Positions 7,270 to 13,831 of a DNA stretch of 13,831 nt are shown piece by piece; positions within the stretch are counted from its first letter, which is position 1, and every line of letters starts with the position of its first letter. Below the pieces are notes generated by a model. The model did no database searches. It had not been told where the DNA came from and saw only the letters and a program-made list of their open reading frames with translations. The stretch comes from an uncultured Methanobrevibacter sp. (GTDB taxonomy: Archaea; Methanobacteriota; Methanobacteria; Methanobacteriales; Methanobacteriaceae), in contig CADBMS010000177.1 in the NCBI GenBank assembly GCA_902795935.1, forward strand, positions 1 through 13,831. The letters are read 5' to 3'. The translations under genes were made by a program, and so were the position numbers.

Positions 7270-8502
7270 ATGAATATGGATACTGAATTGAAAAGAAGAG
7301 CTGAAATTATCCTTGAATACACAAATGGTAAAATTTGTAATCATTGTTTAGGTCGTAAATTTTCAGATATTATTCCAGGACAAGGCAATGTTATGCGCGG
7401 AAACTATTTACGTGAAAAATTAAATGATAATCTAAACTTCGATGATAATGAATGTAGTATCTGTAAAGGAGTATTTAATAAAATAGATGCTGCTAGTGTC
7501 CGTGCAAAAGAAAAACTAGAATACATGGATGTTGAATATCATAGTTTTCTTATTGGAACTAAAATAGATAAAGAAATTTTAAGTTGTGATGAGGAATTAA
7601 GTGAAAAATTAGGTATTGATGTTGAAAATATTAAAAAAGAATTAAATCGTGAATTAGGTTTAATTTTAGAGGATTCTTTAAATGTTGAAGTTGATTTTGA
7701 GAATCCTGAAATTATTATTAATGTAAATTATAAACCAGAAACTCCTACAATTTATCTTATGTTTAATCCCATCTTTATTGAGGGTCGTTATCGTAAATTA
7801 GTTAGAAATATTCCTCAAACTAAGTGGCCTTGTGGTAAATGTAAAGGTAAAGGGTGTGAAGAATGTGATTTCACTGGTAAACAATACCCTGAAACTGTTG
7901 AAGAATTCATTTCTGAACCTGCATTAAAGATGTGCCGAGGTCGTGATGCTAAATTTCATGGTGCTGGGCGTGAAGATATAAATGTTAGAATGCTTGGTAA
8001 TGGCCGACCGTTTGTATTAGAATTAAGATCCCCTAAAACTAGAACTATTAATTTAAAAGAACTAGAATCCGTAGTCAATAGTAGTTCTGATGGTAAAGTG
8101 GAAATATTAGATTTAAAATACACTCATCGTAAGCGTAAAGGTGAAATTAAAGTTTCATCTCCTGATACTTATAAAGTTTATCGTGCAGAAGTAGAGTTAG
8201 ATGAAGACATAATGCTTGAAGATTTAGATAAATTAAATTCATTAGACATTATTAAGCAACGTACACCAAATCGTGTTTCTCATAGACGTGCAGATAAGAT
8301 TCGTGAACGTAAAGTTTTTAATATTAAATCAGAATTCATTAATCCTAGACATATTGTTTTAACAATTAAAGGTCAAGGCGGATTATATATTAAAGAATTG
8401 ATATCTAGTGATGAAGGTCGCAGTAATCCTAGTGTAAGTAGTGTTTTAGGTGTTGCTGCATTATGCACCCAATTAGATGTCATTGAAGTTGGAAATAATT
8501 AA
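7270..8502 (+). CDS. pus10: tRNA pseudouridine synthase Pus10
   Basis: Archaeal Pus10 makes pseudouridine 54 and/or 55 in the T-arm of tRNA. The 410-residue protein shows the N-terminal zinc site (CNHC at 23-26 with CSIC at 62-65) and a THUMP-like RNA-binding region (about 75-175). A second cysteine cluster, CGKCKGKGCEEC, occupies 188-199. The synthase core carries the catalytic motif HGAGREDINVRMLG (230-243), where Asp236 of GRED is the expected catalytic residue by analogy with GRTD in TruA. RPFVLELRSPK follows, and the ending IKELISSDEGRSNPS is typical. A GAGTTGAT site at 7256-7263 lies 6 bases before ATG 7270; ATG 7276 is a weaker alternative. It lies 81 bases after srp54. Confidence 0.95.
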   Translation: MNMDTELKRRAEIILEYTNGKICNHCLGRKFSDIIPGQGNVMRGNYLREKLNDNLNFDDNECSICKGVFNKIDAASVRAKEKLEYMDVEYHSFLIGTKIDKEILSCDEELSEKLGIDVENIKKELNRELGLILEDSLNVEVDFENPEIIINVNYKPETPTIYLMFNPIFIEGRYRKLVRNIPQTKWPCGKCKGKGCEECDFTGKQYPETVEEFISEPALKMCRGRDAKFHGAGREDINVRMLGNGRPFVLELRSPKTRTINLKELESVVNSSSDGKVEILDLKYTHRKRKGEIKVSSPDTYKVYRAEVELDEDIMLEDLDKLNSLDIIKQRTPNRVSHRRADKIRERKVFNIKSEFINPRHIVLTIKGQGGLYIKELISSDEGRSNPSVSSVLGVAALCTQLDVIEVGNN

Positions 8503-8653
8503 ATACTTATATAGTTTAATATTTAATAAATATAATTTTCTAATTATACAAAACTTAATATATATTAAATAAACATATTTTATACTAATAGATATTGATT
8601 ATATTAATTAGATATCATGCTATTTTCTTCGCACATAAAAAATTAATATTTTT

Positions 8654-8771
8654 TAAAGGCATAAGAGGAATATAATATGCTCCTTTATTAAGTTAAGAGG
8701 AGTTTCTATTAACTATTACATAGAACACCATCTAGATTAAAATGGTGCATTTATACATGGAGGTTTAAATT
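8654..8771 (+). promoter_or_regulatory. Structured 5' leader of rpl21e with alternative hairpins
   Basis: This is the last part of a 269-base spacer and is less AT-rich than the rest. By eye it can form four elements. P1 pairs TAAAGG (8654-8659) with CCTTTA (8682-8687), plus CATA (8660-8663) with TATG (8676-8679). P2 pairs CTCCT (8680-8684) with AGGAG (8698-8702). P3 pairs GTTTCTAT (8702-8709) with ATAGAAC (8720-8726), with one bulge. P4 pairs CACCAT (8726-8731) with ATGGTG (8742-8747). P1 and P2 compete for the same CCT. TAAGAGGA occurs twice (8662-8669 and 8694-8701). A strong GGAGGT ribosome binding site follows at 8759-8764. A regulatory role, perhaps control by a ribosomal protein, is inferred. 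The upstream 8503-8653 is plain AT-rich spacer. Confidence 0.4.
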
Positions 8772-9065
8772 ATGGTAACAAGATCAAGAGGTTACAGAAG
8801 TAAAACAAGACATAAACTTCAATTTACCAAAAGACCAGGAAGAAGTAACCCAATTACTAAAAAAATTCAAAAATTCGAAAAAGATGATTTAGTGCACATC
8901 ATCATTGACCCATCAATACACAAAGGTCAACCACATCCAAGATTTCATGGAAAAACTGCAAAAGTGGTTGATATTAGAGGACAAGCATATATAATATCAT
9001 TAAAAGATGGGAACAAAGCTAAAAAACTCATAGTTCGTCCACAACACTTAAAATTACAAGAGTGA
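8772..9065 (+). CDS. rpl21e: 50S ribosomal protein L21e
   Basis: This 97-residue, strongly basic protein of the large ribosomal subunit is shared by archaea and eukaryotes. The start MVTRSRGYRSKTRHKL, the middle HPRFHGKTAKVVDIRG (55-70) and the end IVRPQHLKL are typical of the eL21 family, and the length is normal. The ATG at 8772 sits 7 bases behind GGAGGT, the strongest ribosome binding site in the window, which suits a highly expressed protein. Its stop codon lies within the ribosome binding region of rpoF, so the two are probably translationally coupled. The leader upstream can fold into competing hairpins. Confidence 0.96.
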   Translation: MVTRSRGYRSKTRHKLQFTKRPGRSNPITKKIQKFEKDDLVHIIIDPSIHKGQPHPRFHGKTAKVVDIRGQAYIISLKDGNKAKKLIVRPQHLKLQE

Positions 9066-9070
9066 TTATG

Positions 9071-9403
9071 ATGATTGGAAAAAATGTTCTAGAAACCGAA
9101 CCAATTTCTATTGCAGAAGTTAAAAAGGTTTTAGAAGATTTTGCTGAAGAAAATGAATTAACTTACGAACAAAATCTAACATTAGACCATGTTACTAAGT
9201 TTTCTAAAATAGAGTTTGAACAATCAGAACAACTCATAGAAGAACTTAAAGAACCATTAGGTCAAAAAAAATATGCAATAAAAGTAGCATATATGATGCC
9301 TGATGATTTGGCAGACCTTAGATTATTATTTACTAAAGAAAGAATTCCATATGAAAAAGAAAAAATGGAAAAAGTCTTAGAAATAGTGAATAAATATCGA
9401 TGA
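9071..9403 (+). CDS. rpoF: DNA-directed RNA polymerase subunit F (Rpo4, RPB4 homolog)
   Basis: Rpo4 pairs with Rpo7 to form the stalk of archaeal RNA polymerase, which helps open complex formation and binds the emerging transcript. From ATG 9071 the product has 110 residues. The N-terminal part (GKNVLETEPISIAEVKKVL) packs against Rpo7 in the family. The C-terminal HRDC-like helical part includes YAIKVAYMMPDDLADLRLLF, a hallmark of archaeal Rpo4. Starts at GTG 9062 and ATG 9068 are also in frame. I prefer 9071 because GTGAT at 9062-9066 is then a ribosome binding site with a 4-base gap, as in other genes here. It follows rpl21e directly and is followed by the DUF655 gene after 41 bases. Confidence 0.93.
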   Translation: MIGKNVLETEPISIAEVKKVLEDFAEENELTYEQNLTLDHVTKFSKIEFEQSEQLIEELKEPLGQKKYAIKVAYMMPDDLADLRLLFTKERIPYEKEKMEKVLEIVNKYR

Positions 9404-9444
9404 AGAAGAAATACTGATAAATATAAAAAATAGTTTGTGATAAC

Positions 9445-10050
9445 ATGGAAAATCATGCAATTATATTAGATTATCTACCATTAGGACATGTTTCAGAAAA
9501 CAATTCAAGTTATAAAAACAAACCAGTTGCCCAAGCTATAGGTACTGAAGAATTCACATTATTGGAACTTACACCTAAACCAAATGCAGATATAGAAATA
9601 CATGATAAAGTCTACATCGGATCAGAAAAAAGGGACAAAATAAGCCGTGTTAATCGCAGAATCAAAAATGAAAACTTAACTGCAACTTCACGCGTGGAAT
9701 TACAATATGTAATCGAAGAAATTATCCAAGAAAACGAAGCTAAATTCTTAGAATTTATTAATAACGCAGGCCCAATCAGTACAAGATTCCATCAACTAGA
9801 GTTAGTACCTGGAATTGGTAAAAAATATATGTTAGAAATTCTGAAAGTACGTGAAGAAAAACCATTTGAAAGCTTTGAAGATTTAAGTACTAGAATTCCA
9901 GCCATAAAAGACCCAGTTAAACTTTTAACTAAAAGAGTTTTAATTGAATTAGATGCTGAAAAAACCACAAGGGGTAAAAAGAAATATAGTTTATTCACTA
10001 AACCACCAATGCCTCGTGGAAAAAGAGAAAATAGAAAAAATAAAAACTAA
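9445..10050 (+). CDS. DUF655 family protein, putative RNA-binding
   Basis: The 201-residue product belongs to DUF655, an archaeal family also found in some bacteria. It has a beta-rich N-terminal part (about 1-65, beginning HAIILDYLPLGH, with VAQAIGTEEFTLLEL at 28-42) that resembles a small OB-type domain. A helix-hairpin-helix region follows at about 117-147, with the hairpin VPGIGKKYMLEIL (121-133). A basic tail rich in Lys and Arg (about 175-201) completes it. This suggests nucleic acid binding; the exact function is unknown to me. It sits between rpoF and ksgA, among translation and transcription genes, which favours a role in RNA or ribosome metabolism. GTGAT at 9437-9441 serves as the ribosome binding site for ATG 9445. 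Confidence 0.88.
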   Translation: MENHAIILDYLPLGHVSENNSSYKNKPVAQAIGTEEFTLLELTPKPNADIEIHDKVYIGSEKRDKISRVNRRIKNENLTATSRVELQYVIEEIIQENEAKFLEFINNAGPISTRFHQLELVPGIGKKYMLEILKVREEKPFESFEDLSTRIPAIKDPVKLLTKRVLIELDAEKTTRGKKKYSLFTKPPMPRGKRENRKNKN

Positions 10051-10076
10051 AAATCTTTTTAATTTCTCTTAATCTA

Positions 10077-10082
10077 TTTTTT
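10077..10082 (+). terminator. Oligo-T stretch between the DUF655 gene and ksgA
   Basis: A T5 run (10056-10060) and a T6 run (10077-10082) lie just after the DUF655 stop, in a 91-base gap. Archaeal RNA polymerase stops at oligo-T without needing a hairpin, so partial termination here is possible. Such runs are common in this AT-rich DNA. Confidence 0.3.
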
Positions 10083-10141
10083 ATATTAATATTAACTACT
10101 TATTCTTTATATTAAAACTTATTTTTTCTTAGGATAGATAT

Positions 10142-11005
10142 ATGACATCTCAAGATAAAACATCTAAAGTTTCACTAACAAAAGAAACAAAAAACATCCT
10201 AAAAGAATATAAAATCAAATTAAACAAAAAATTAGGTCAAAATTATCTAATAGATGAATTTAAATTAAAAAAAATCTTAAAATTTGCTAATTTAAATAAA
10301 AATGATACAATACTTGAAATTGGATGTGGAATAGGAACATTAACCATTAAAATAGCTCCACAAGTCAAAAAAATAATAGTTATAGAAAAAGATTCACGAA
10401 ACACAGAAATACTAAGAGACCGGCTAAAAAAACTAAATATAAACAATGTAGAAATCATAGAACATGATGCATTAAAAACAGATTTTCCTTATTTTAACAA
10501 AATTGTAGCCAACTTACCCTACCAAATATCATCACCAATAACATTTAAATTCTTAGAACACAAATTTGACTATGCAATCTTAATGTATCAAAAAGAATTT
10601 GCAAAACGTATGATTGCCCCATACAACACAAAAAATTATTCAAGACTATCTGTAATGCTATATTTTAAGGCAAAAGTTGAATATTTAGATAATGTATCGC
10701 CACAGTCATTTATACCTCAACCTAAAGTTGATTCATCAATAATTAAATTAACCCCAAAAAATGAAGTAATAAGTGATAGATTCTTCGAAATTACATGTCG
10801 AGCATTATTCCAACACAAAAAGAAAAATACAAAAAAGGCACTAATGGAATCATTTCATGAATTTGGATCATATTCTAAAGAAGAAAGAAAAAACATAATA
10901 GATTCATTAAATTTTGATAATTTAGATACAAAAGTCTTTAAACTCAAACCTGAAGAAATATTAAATATATCTAATAAGCTACAGGAACTGATAAATAATG
11001 ATTGA
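10142..11005 (+). CDS. ksgA: 16S rRNA dimethyladenosine transferase KsgA/RsmA (Dim1)
   Basis: KsgA uses S-adenosylmethionine to dimethylate two adjacent adenines in the 3'-terminal hairpin of 16S rRNA, a late step of small-subunit assembly. The 287-residue protein has the entry motif LGQNYL (31-36) and SAM motif I LEIGCGIGTLT (58-68). Acidic residues that bind the ribose and the adenine appear in VIEKD (80-84) and HDA (108-110). The catalytic motif IV is NLPYQIS (124-130). The C-terminal domain contains PQPKVDSSII and the RALFQHKKK region. About 25 charged residues precede the usual start; the ATG at 10142 has an AGGATAG site and no better internal start was seen. It overlaps the next gene by 8 bases. 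Confidence 0.96.
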   Translation: MTSQDKTSKVSLTKETKNILKEYKIKLNKKLGQNYLIDEFKLKKILKFANLNKNDTILEIGCGIGTLTIKIAPQVKKIIVIEKDSRNTEILRDRLKKLNINNVEIIEHDALKTDFPYFNKIVANLPYQISSPITFKFLEHKFDYAILMYQKEFAKRMIAPYNTKNYSRLSVMLYFKAKVEYLDNVSPQSFIPQPKVDSSIIKLTPKNEVISDRFFEITCRALFQHKKKNTKKALMESFHEFGSYSKEERKNIIDSLNFDNLDTKVFKLKPEEILNISNKLQELINND

Positions 11006-11585
11006 ATATGAAGGATTATTAATAGAAACCTGTCCAGACGTATACATCCCATCAGATGATTCATTTTTATTTGCAGATAACTTAATTATAAAATCAGAAG
11101 ATAAAGTGCTAGAAATAGGTTCTGGTACTGGAATCATATCACTAACTGCATCAAAAATAGCTAAAGAAGTAACATGCATTGACATTAACCCCAAAGCAGT
11201 CGACTGTACAAAAAAGAATATAGAAAAAAATAATATTAAAAATATAAAAGTTTTAGAAGGAAACTTATTTGAACCTGTTAAAAGTAACAAATTTGATTTA
11301 ATATTATTCAATACCCCATACTTACCTACAGATGAATTAGACAGTGATGATATTTTAAGTAAAGCATGGGATGGTGGAGTTGATGGGAGAGAAACTATTG
11401 ATTTTTTTTTAAATGATGTTAAAAAATTCTTGAATAAAGATGGGATAGTGCAGTTAGTACAATCTTCATTATCAAATAATAAAAAAACATGCCAAAAACT
11501 ACAAAAATTAGGATTCAATGTAGAAATAACCGCTAATGAACATATATTCTTTGAAGACATAACAGTTATCACAGGAAGATTATAA
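10998..11585 (+). CDS. hemK2: HemK2/Mtq2-type protein methyltransferase (probable release-factor glutamine methyltransferase)
   Basis: This is a 195-residue class I SAM-dependent methyltransferase. The short VYIPSDDSFLF start (15-25) without the N-terminal domain of bacterial PrmC marks the archaeal and eukaryotic HemK2/Mtq2 group. In that group the glutamine of the GGQ loop of release factor aRF1/eRF1 is the known substrate in eukaryotes. SAM motif I is LEIGSGTGI (38-46), followed by the acidic loop CIDINPKAV (60-68). The substrate motif, NPPY in most members, is NTPY here (105-108, followed by LPT). The start overlaps the end of ksgA by 8 bases, so translation is probably coupled. The substrate in this organism is inferred. 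Confidence 0.88.
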   Translation: MIEYEGLLIETCPDVYIPSDDSFLFADNLIIKSEDKVLEIGSGTGIISLTASKIAKEVTCIDINPKAVDCTKKNIEKNNIKNIKVLEGNLFEPVKSNKFDLILFNTPYLPTDELDSDDILSKAWDGGVDGRETIDFFLNDVKKFLNKDGIVQLVQSSLSNNKKTCQKLQKLGFNVEITANEHIFFEDITVITGRL

Positions 11586-11800
11586 AAATATTAAATATAT
11601 AAAAATATAATCTATTGATTCTTAAATAAGTTATACATACATTATTACTAGTATAACAGAGATATATTAAATAATAGAAAAAATATCAGTATTTATAGAT
11701 TAAATAACATGTAAAACAATTTTTTTAAAATGTAAACTTGCCCATATAATTTTATTAATATTTTTTTTACACTTGAAATGATGGTCTATAAAAATAAAAA

Positions 11801-11808
11801 TTTATATA
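11801..11808 (+). promoter_or_regulatory. TATA box of the 94-residue gene
   Basis: TTTATATA preceded by an A-rich stretch (a possible BRE) is the best promoter match in the 291-base gap. Initiation about 25 bases downstream would give a leader of roughly 45 bases that includes the hairpin and the AGGAG site. The rest of the gap (11586-11800) is AT-rich, with T7 (11720-11726) and T8 (11761-11768) runs that may end the transcript of the upstream operon. Confidence 0.5.
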
Positions 11809-11837
11809 TTTTTGATAAATAAAAGATAATTATTGAA

Positions 11838-11865
11838 CTAAAAAAAACTATTATTTTTTTTTTAG
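11838..11865 (+). promoter_or_regulatory. Leader hairpin touching the ribosome binding site
   Basis: CTAAAAAAAA (11838-11847) can pair fully with TTTTTTTTAG (11856-11865) around an 8-base loop. The last two bases of the stem are the first two of the AGGAG ribosome binding site (11864-11868) of the gene at 11877. Outer AACT (11836-11839) and AGTT (11867-11870) offer an alternative register. The stem is almost only A-T pairs, so it would be weak and could be heat- or helicase-sensitive. A function is not shown. Confidence 0.35.
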
Positions 11866-11876
11866 GAGTTAGTAGA

Positions 11877-12161
11877 ATGGACAGTATGGAACAAGGTGAA
11901 AAAATAACAATTTTTTTAAAAGTTGATAAAAAATTGTTCAAAGAATATGTCAATTTAGTTGATGATGTAAATAAAGATATGCTAGGACACATTTATTTCA
12001 GACTAAAATCAGGAAACCAAATAAACACAAATACAATAACTATCGAAAAACAAAGAGAATTATTAGAAAAATGTGCTAAACTATATAAATCTTTAATAAA
12101 TACCTATAAAACAGAATTAGAAATCACAGACAATGAATTAAGAAAAATAGAAAAACTTTAA
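11877..12161 (+). CDS. Small helical protein of unknown function
   Basis: I do not recognise this 94-residue protein. It is charged, rich in Lys and Glu, and has no signal peptide or membrane span, so it should be cytoplasmic. After a short beta-like stretch (KITIFLKVD, 9-17) the rest appears helical. The section QRELLEKCAKLYKSLINTY (59-77) could form an amphipathic helix, and one cysteine lies at 66. A good AGGAG site 8 bases before ATG 11877, a TATA box and normal codon use support a real gene. It stands alone between the gene-expression operon and the convergent TPR genes. Confidence 0.65.
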   Translation: MDSMEQGEKITIFLKVDKKLFKEYVNLVDDVNKDMLGHIYFRLKSGNQINTNTITIEKQRELLEKCAKLYKSLINTYKTELEITDNELRKIEKL

Positions 12162-12167
12162 AGTTTT
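12152..12167 (+). terminator. Perfect 16-base palindrome over the stop codon, with oligo-T downstream
   Basis: AAAACTTTAAAGTTTT spans the TAA stop of the 94-residue gene. A T6 run follows at 12186-12191, inside an A6-loop-T6 arrangement around TAGGGC. A T7 run follows at about 12329-12335. One or more of these probably ends the plus-strand transcript before it meets the convergent TPR genes. Confidence 0.4.
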
Positions 12168-12337
12168 CTATATAAAAAATAGGGCTTTTTTAATTCAAAA
12201 TAATATAAAACATATTTTACTTGATGAGATTAATAAACTACCATACCTCTTATAAATATAATATTAAATTTAACATATTAAAGTTCAATTTTATTATTCT
12301 TATAATCTTAAATACATTAATGTTTTTCTTTTTTTAT

Positions 12338-13288
12338 CTACATTAATGGTTTTAATGTTTCTTTCATTTCAGGAGATAATTTTAATACTTTTTTGAAGTA
12401 ATTTTTAGCTTCCCTTTCCTTTTTTAAACTTTTATAAACTAAAGCTAAATTTAAATAAGCACCAGAATAATCTTTATTAAGTTGTATTGCTTTTTTAAGA
12501 GATTGAATTGCACCATCAGTATCTCCAATACTTGCTTGTACACAACCTTGATAATTCCAAACTTCACTTTGACTATCATCCAATCTTAATGCTAATTTAA
12601 ATGAATCTAAGGATTCATTTGGTTTTTTCATGAAAAATAAAACATTAGCTCTGTAAAAGTGAGATTTATAATTATTATTATCCATTATAACTAAACGATC
12701 TAAACATTCTAAAGCTTCATCATATCGTTTCATATCTGCTAAAGTTGTGGCCATATTATATAATGCAGGAACATATTCATTATTTATTCTTAAAACTTCA
12801 GTAAATGATTTTAAAGCATTTTCTTCATCCTTTAGAATGCTGTTAATCACACCCATATCATTCCATGCATCTAAGAAATCTGGATTAATTGATACTGCTT
12901 GGTTAAGGAAAAATAATGCTTGTTTATAATCTTCTTGCTTATAATAACACCTAGATAAATAATAGATACATTGTGTATTTTTATTATCTTGATTTAATGC
13001 TTTTTTAAATGAAGTTAATGCGTCTTTAAAATTGTCCATATAATAATAAACTAATCCTTGACCTGTTAATGCATCTGAATTTTCATGTATATCTAATGCT
13101 TTTTTGAAACTAGTTAATGCATTATTAAATTGTTTAATATTACCTTGAATATGACCTAGTTTAATATATGCTTCTTGATTATTTGGTTCTAATTTAATAA
13201 TTTTATTTAAGGCATCGATTGCCATATCATAATCTTCATTATCTTCATATTCCTTGGATTTAGTAAATAAGCCTTCAATTTCATTCAT
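12338..13288 (-). CDS. TPR-repeat protein
   Basis: The 316-residue product consists almost wholly of nine tandem 34-residue tetratricopeptide repeats, with the usual small and large hydrophobic positions and closing prolines or asparagines (for example IKLEPNN at 31-37, AVSINPDF, VLKLSPEM). TPR arrays form right-handed superhelices that bind other proteins; no partner or enzyme domain is visible. There is no signal peptide, so it is probably cytoplasmic. Starts at GTG 13297 and ATG 13294 are in frame. I prefer ATG 13288, which has GAGTGAT 4 bases upstream. The upstream TPR gene ends at 13294, within this ribosome binding region, so the two are probably coupled. Confidence 0.9.
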   Translation of the reverse strand: MNEIEGLFTKSKEYEDNEDYDMAIDALNKIIKLEPNNQEAYIKLGHIQGNIKQFNNALTSFKKALDIHENSDALTGQGLVYYYMDNFKDALTSFKKALNQDNKNTQCIYYLSRCYYKQEDYKQALFFLNQAVSINPDFLDAWNDMGVINSILKDEENALKSFTEVLRINNEYVPALYNMATTLADMKRYDEALECLDRLVIMDNNNYKSHFYRANVLFFMKKPNESLDSFKLALRLDDSQSEVWNYQGCVQASIGDTDGAIQSLKKAIQLNKDYSGAYLNLALVYKSLKKEREAKNYFKKVLKLSPEMKETLKPLM

Positions 13289-13293
13289 AAGCA

Positions 13294-13831
13294 TCACTCG
13301 TTAAATAATTTTACACTAAAATTTGCTTCCTCATTATAGGGATTTATTTCTAAAACTTTTTTAAAGTATTCTAAAGCATCTGCATCTCTTTCTAAATCCA
13401 AGTAAATTTCTGCTAATTTTAAATATGCAGATTCTGAATTTGGATTTAATTTTATTGCATTATTTAAAGACTCTATTGCTTCATAATTTTTATTTAATCC
13501 TATTTGAATGTAAGCTAAATAATCCCATAATCCATCCTGTGTATTATCTATTTTTAAAGCTTTTTCAAAGTGTTCAAGAGCTAATTCTTCATTACCTTCT
13601 AAATAATAACAATGACCCATATAAAATTGAGCCTTAAAATTATTTGGATTACAATCAAATAAACGCATAAAATAGGTTCTAGCTTCTTCATACTCACCAA
13701 TATCAACTAAAGATGCCGCTAAATTATATAGTGCAGGTTCATAATAAGGATCAACTGATAAAGCAGATCTGAAATATATTTGTGCCAATAAATCATCTTC
13801 AAGTATACTATATACTACTCCACAATCATTA
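13294..13831 (-). CDS. Partial: C-terminal part of a second TPR-repeat protein
   Basis: The frame is open from the right edge of the window to the TGA at 13296-13294, giving 178 residues. It begins inside a repeat (NDCGVVYSILEDDLLAQIYF), so the true start lies outside. A TTG at 13788 is not a credible start because the repeat pattern continues upstream of it. Five TPR units are visible, ending LEINPYN and a short capping helix. They match units 5 to 9 of the adjacent TPR protein in order, for example EPALYNLAASLVDIGEYEEA against VPALYNMATTLADMKRYDEA. The pair therefore looks like a tandem duplication. The function is presumably protein binding; no other domain is seen in the part available. 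Confidence 0.9.
   Translation of the reverse strand, partial: NDCGVVYSILEDDLLAQIYFRSALSVDPYYEPALYNLAASLVDIGEYEEARTYFMRLFDCNPNNFKAQFYMGHCYYLEGNEELALEHFEKALKIDNTQDGLWDYLAYIQIGLNKNYEAIESLNNAIKLNPNSESAYLKLAEIYLDLERDADALEYFKKVLEINPYNEEANFSVKLFNE

Noticed and set aside
8677..8691. A 4-codon leader peptide (ATG, three sense codons, TAA) behind AGAGGA upstream of rpl21e
   Set aside because: It is too short to judge, and the codons carry no amino acid pattern linked to a known attenuator. It is mentioned only as part of the leader finding.
10979..11572. A long open frame of 197 codons on the minus strand opposite the HemK2-type gene
   Set aside because: It is a shadow of a well-supported gene. The translation is rich in Ser, Phe and Leu and shows no family motif.
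12230..12270. A minus-strand AAGAGGT followed by ATG and a 4-codon frame in the convergent spacer
   Set aside because: The frame ends at once and lies downstream of the TPR gene. It is best explained by chance.
1..13831. tRNA, rRNA, C/D-box RNA, CRISPR array, insertion sequence or phage genes
   Set aside because: The spacers were read for T-arm sequences, box motifs, regularly spaced repeats and transposase motifs. None was found, though weakly structured small RNAs cannot be excluded by eye.

Overview
The window comes from a very AT-rich archaeal genome. It carries archaea-only or archaeal-type genes: SRP54, Pus10, ribosomal protein L21e, RNA polymerase subunit F/Rpo4, DUF655, Dph2, a DUF2115 protein and a DUF4013 protein. 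AT-rich spacers with TATA-like boxes and Shine-Dalgarno sites of the AGGTGAT/GTGAT type fit a methanogen of the Methanobacteriales, most likely near Methanosphaera or Methanobrevibacter. That placement is an inference from gene content and base composition.

Left part (1-3935): an accessory region. The left edge cuts the start of a minus-strand gene whose N-terminus carries a CxxCxxxC [4Fe-4S] motif like that of formate dehydrogenase alpha subunits. A 632-base AT-rich spacer follows, then a DUF2115 (UPF0305) protein, a spacer holding an 82-bp element with perfect 15-bp inverted ends, a PAP2-type membrane phosphatase-like protein, a secreted and membrane-anchored protein that resembles Ntn amidases, and on the opposite strand a DUF4013 membrane protein.

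Middle (4017-11585): housekeeping genes. On the minus strand, hpt (purine salvage) and dph2 (diphthamide on EF-2) look like one operon. Divergent from them is a plus-strand run of gene-expression genes: srp54, pus10, rpl21e, rpoF, a DUF655 RNA-binding-type protein, ksgA and a HemK2-type methyltransferase. Together they cover membrane targeting of ribosomes, tRNA pseudouridylation, ribosome structure, transcription, 16S rRNA dimethylation and probably release-factor methylation. A 269-base leader before rpl21e contains mutually exclusive hairpins and may be regulatory.

Right part (11586-13831): a small unrecognised 94-residue helical protein with a TATA box and a hairpin touching its ribosome binding site, then two minus-strand TPR-repeat genes. 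The second TPR gene runs off the right edge. The two are tandem paralogs whose last five repeats align one to one.

No tRNA, rRNA, CRISPR array, insertion sequence or phage gene was seen. The items most worth a second look are the Ntn-hydrolase-like surface protein, the rpl21e leader, the 82-bp inverted-repeat element and the tandem TPR pair.
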